From positions 3,224,001 through 3,288,000 of the forward strand of contig NZ_CP032134.1 in the NCBI RefSeq assembly GCF_002165375.2: a stretch of 64,000 bases of DNA, read 5' to 3'. Position numbers and translations under genes: made by a program. The DNA is from Acinetobacter chinensis (GTDB lineage: Bacteria > Pseudomonadota > Gammaproteobacteria > Pseudomonadales > Moraxellaceae). Below the pieces are notes generated by a model, which did no database searches, had not been told where the DNA came from, and saw nothing but the letters and a program-made list of their open reading frames with translations. This document shows positions 62,230 through 64,000 of this stretch, one piece after another (positions within the stretch are counted from its first letter, which is position 1; each line of letters starts with the position of its first letter).

Positions 62230-62964
62230 ATGAATTCCAGCAATTATATTGGACTAACAGAAGTAGACTTAGATCAGCCAATTTATCGAATTTTTTCACT
62301 TGAACGTTTTTTTCAAGTTTTGGACAAAAAACAGCTAACCCTAGTTAAACCACATCTTTGGGATGACCCTTTTGAAAATGTACTCTTAAAAAGTGAATTT
62401 AAAACAGCATCTAACGAAACAGCAGTCTTTGAGGCACATGATTCTGTTTATGGTCAATGCTGGACTCAACATGCTGAATCAGATGCCATGTGGCGCATTT
62501 ACTCACCGCATAAAAATGGCGTGCGACTACAAACCACACCTAGAAAACTATTAGCTGCATTACAAACTAACATACATGAGCATTCTGAACTTTATTGTTT
62601 TATTGGAAAAGTTATCTACGCTGCCAACGAAAATCATCTTAAAGAATTCCTACAAGAAATTAACTTAACCGCTACTGATGGTACAGGTATAGCCCAATCA
62701 CTACTATATAAGCGCAAAGAATTTGAGCATGAGCAAGAAATCCGCTTAATTTATTCAGGTTCTGATGGAAAATGTCCAAACAATATATTTAATTTTTCAA
62801 TTGAACCTAATACACTTTTTGACAGTATTATGTTTGACCCAAGAATAGACGAAAGCCTACGAAAAGCATGTACTGCTGCAATACAAAATTTAAGCTGTAA
62901 TATAAAAACAGAAAAATCCAATTTATATGATCTACCAAATGGTTTTAGCTTTAACTTGCATTAA
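62230..62964 (+). CDS. DUF2971 family protein
   Basis: A 244-residue soluble protein with the DUF2971 pattern: an N-terminal IYRIFSLERFFQVLDKKQLT, then KPHLWDDPFEN, CWTQHAESDAMWRIYSPHKN and FEHEQEIRLIYSG. The function of the family is not known; members are often in accessory or defence-rich regions. GGAGAA precedes the ATG. It stands between the pilin island and the recombinase-type genes. Confidence 0.75.
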   Translation: MNSSNYIGLTEVDLDQPIYRIFSLERFFQVLDKKQLTLVKPHLWDDPFENVLLKSEFKTASNETAVFEAHDSVYGQCWTQHAESDAMWRIYSPHKNGVRLQTTPRKLLAALQTNIHEHSELYCFIGKVIYAANENHLKEFLQEINLTATDGTGIAQSLLYKRKEFEHEQEIRLIYSGSDGKCPNNIFNFSIEPNTLFDSIMFDPRIDESLRKACTAAIQNLSCNIKTEKSNLYDLPNGFSFNLH

Positions 62965-63000
62965 TTTGTGTGAATCATACGCTTTAATAGCCAGACTTAA

Positions 63001-63099
63001 GTACCCTACCCCAACGACTGGGTGAAAGATGATATTGAACAACGAGATATCGCCATACAAAATCGTCTAATTTCATTTTTAAAGAGCATTTATCAATAA
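63001..63099 (+). pseudogene. C-terminal remnant of an unidentified gene
   Basis: An open frame without a start reads VPYPNDWVKDDIEQRDIAIQ and then NRLISFLKSIYQ, stop at 63097-63099. The composition looks protein-coding, but no start or upstream part is present. The rest of the 62965-63150 gap holds the hairpin at 63114-63145. Confidence 0.35.
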
Positions 63100-63113
63100 A
63101 AAATTAAAATCAA

Positions 63114-63145
63114 ATAGCCACTAAATTACCAAATTTAGTGGCTAT
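63114..63145. terminator. Strong hairpin at the end of the recombinase-associated genes
   Basis: ATAGCCACTAAATT-ACC-AAATTTAGTGGCTAT, followed on the minus strand by TTTGATTTT. Either a terminator for the minus-strand genes or part of an element end. Confidence 0.6.
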
Positions 63146-63150
63146 CTCAA

Positions 63151-63510
63151 TTATAAAGTTCGGACACTTTGCCTCAACTCAAAATTTTCGCTCAACAGCG
63201 AATTAAACTTTTCCAACAGTCTCTCATAATCCTCCTGAAGTTTCTCATAATCAGTTTTAACCGCCTTGGTCTTGCTTTTGGCTTTTTCAACCCGCTGTGT
63301 AGGCGAAAGTATATTTTGCCCCACTAGCTGTGCAGCTTGCTCAATCGCCACAATTAATGCAGCATGGCGGCTCTTCTTAATAGAGCCGCGTTTACGCCCT
63401 GCTTCAAGTGCTACCGTATCATTATTAATGGCAGAGCCTTTTGGTAGAACCTCTGGTTTGTTGGCTTTTAAACGTTCTAAAGCAGCGTAATAATCATTAA
63501 GTGCGCTCAT
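63151..63510 (-). CDS. Small coiled-coil protein of a recombinase-associated gene set
   Basis: A 119-residue protein. The N-terminal half has INNDTVALEAGRKRGSIKKS, a helix-turn-helix-like basic segment. The C-terminal half (about 80-119) is a heptad-patterned coiled coil (YEKLQEDYERLLEKFNSLLS). Small proteins of this build follow large tyrosine recombinases in Tn554-type and gamma-mobile-trio-type islands (TnpC or GmtX position). I recognise the architecture, not an exact family. It lies 3 bases after the upstream gene. Confidence 0.5.
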   Translation of the reverse strand: MSALNDYYAALERLKANKPEVLPKGSAINNDTVALEAGRKRGSIKKSRHAALIVAIEQAAQLVGQNILSPTQRVEKAKSKTKAVKTDYEKLQEDYERLLEKFNSLLSENFELRQSVRTL

Positions 63511-63513
63511 AGC

Positions 63514-63996
63514 TTAAACCTCAATATTAATCGTCTTAATTTTTTGAATCATTTTGTTTAAAGCCAAAATATCACTGTCCATTTGCCCGTACAGCAAGCT
63601 ATTTGGGGTTTGTGTATCTCGCACTCGTTGTAGTCGCTGAACTGCTTTTTGCATTTTTTCAGCACTCCCAGCATCAAACACAGCATGAGCACAACTCAAG
63701 CAACTGGTAATAGCCGTAAAAGAAATTTTTTCGCAAGAATCTGGGTTGGTACAAGCACCAAAAAGACTTGGTTTATACGCAATTTCTCCCTTTTTCATTC
63801 GCTTAATCGTTTCTTCACGATTTGGAAATACCTTGATTAATTGCTCACGTTCTTTTTGTAACTGCAAATATGTACCTGCCCCACCCAGCAAACGACTAGA
63901 ACTGTTAATTACACCATCATCAAATTGTGCATAAGAATGTACCAGTCGCTGATACTCAAGCTCTTGAATAAATTCCTTTTGGCTCTCACTGGCCAA
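63514..63996 (-). CDS. Probable C-terminal part of a larger recombinase-island protein (cut by window edge)
   Basis: At least 160 residues; the ATG at 63996 is four bases from the window end, so the frame probably continues. It contains a zinc-ribbon-like set (FGACTNPDSCEKISFT, then SCLSCAHAVF) and a helical tail (MQKAVQRLQRVRDTQ). The pattern resembles the C-terminus of large integrase-type proteins of mobile islands. Function cannot be settled without the missing N-terminus. Confidence 0.4.
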   Translation of the reverse strand: MASESQKEFIQELEYQRLVHSYAQFDDGVINSSSRLLGGAGTYLQLQKEREQLIKVFPNREETIKRMKKGEIAYKPSLFGACTNPDSCEKISFTAITSCLSCAHAVFDAGSAEKMQKAVQRLQRVRDTQTPNSLLYGQMDSDILALNKMIQKIKTINIEV

Positions 63997-64000
63997 AATA

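Noticed and set aside
1..64000. CRISPR array
   Set aside because: No regularly spaced direct repeats of 25-40 bases were seen in any intergenic stretch.
1..64000. tRNA or rRNA genes
   Set aside because: No cloverleaf with a TTCGA-type T loop and no rRNA signature was recognised; all long non-coding gaps were read by eye.

Overview
The window is a piece of a gammaproteobacterial chromosome that looks like Acinetobacter (Moraxellaceae). The evidence is the moderately AT-rich base composition, a lipase chaperone encoded before its lipase, the ispH / minor pilin / rpsP-rimM-trmD-rplS neighbourhood, and a SpoT whose synthetase half has decayed. The species cannot be named from the sequence alone.

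Layout. 1-1.4 kb: the right end of one IS3-family copy followed directly by a second copy that has lost its left end. 1.4-2.8 kb: an AbiH-type phage-defence gene. 2.9-12.4 kb: ordinary core genes, namely a lipoprotein, a D-2-hydroxyglutarate dehydrogenase-like flavoprotein divergent from serA, two EamA exporters, a large lipoprotein, a TSUP permease and truB. 12.5-16 kb: a lipase chaperone and two tandem secreted lipases. 16-42.5 kb: three separate, diverged copies (A, B, C) of the type IV pilus minor-pilin/PilY1 operon, all on the minus strand. The rpsP-rimM-trmD-rplS operon lies between A and B. 42.9-48.8 kb: ispH, gmk, rpoZ, spoT, ridA, bfd and bfr.

48.9-62.2 kb is a pilin island. On the minus strand it has two PglL/TfpO-type O-oligosaccharyltransferases, a TfpZ accessory gene, one complete pilin gene and one 'headless' pilin that lacks its leader peptide and promoter. 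After broken antitoxin genes, the plus strand carries pilin - phosphoethanolamine-transferase-like protein - two overlapping genes that together resemble a membrane spermidine-synthase-like protein - serine hydrolase - second pilin - frameshifted TfpZ. All three complete pilin genes have a sigma-54-type promoter preceded by GACA/TGTC repeats, which suggests PilS/PilR control. 62.2-64 kb: a DUF2971 protein, a gene remnant and the edge of what looks like a recombinase-bearing mobile island that continues past the window.

Read together, the window is dominated by type IV pili. It encodes several alternative pilins, several enzymes that could modify them, and three sets of priming minor pilins with a PilY1 tip adhesin. 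Some parts are decayed: a fimU frameshift in A, no fimU in C, a degenerate metal site in PilY1-C, the headless pilin and the frameshifted tfpZ. The most novel-looking items are the triplicated PilY1 operons and the pilin-flanked cassette at 55.3-61.4 kb, a candidate pilin-modification system. The cassette's function is inferred from gene context only.
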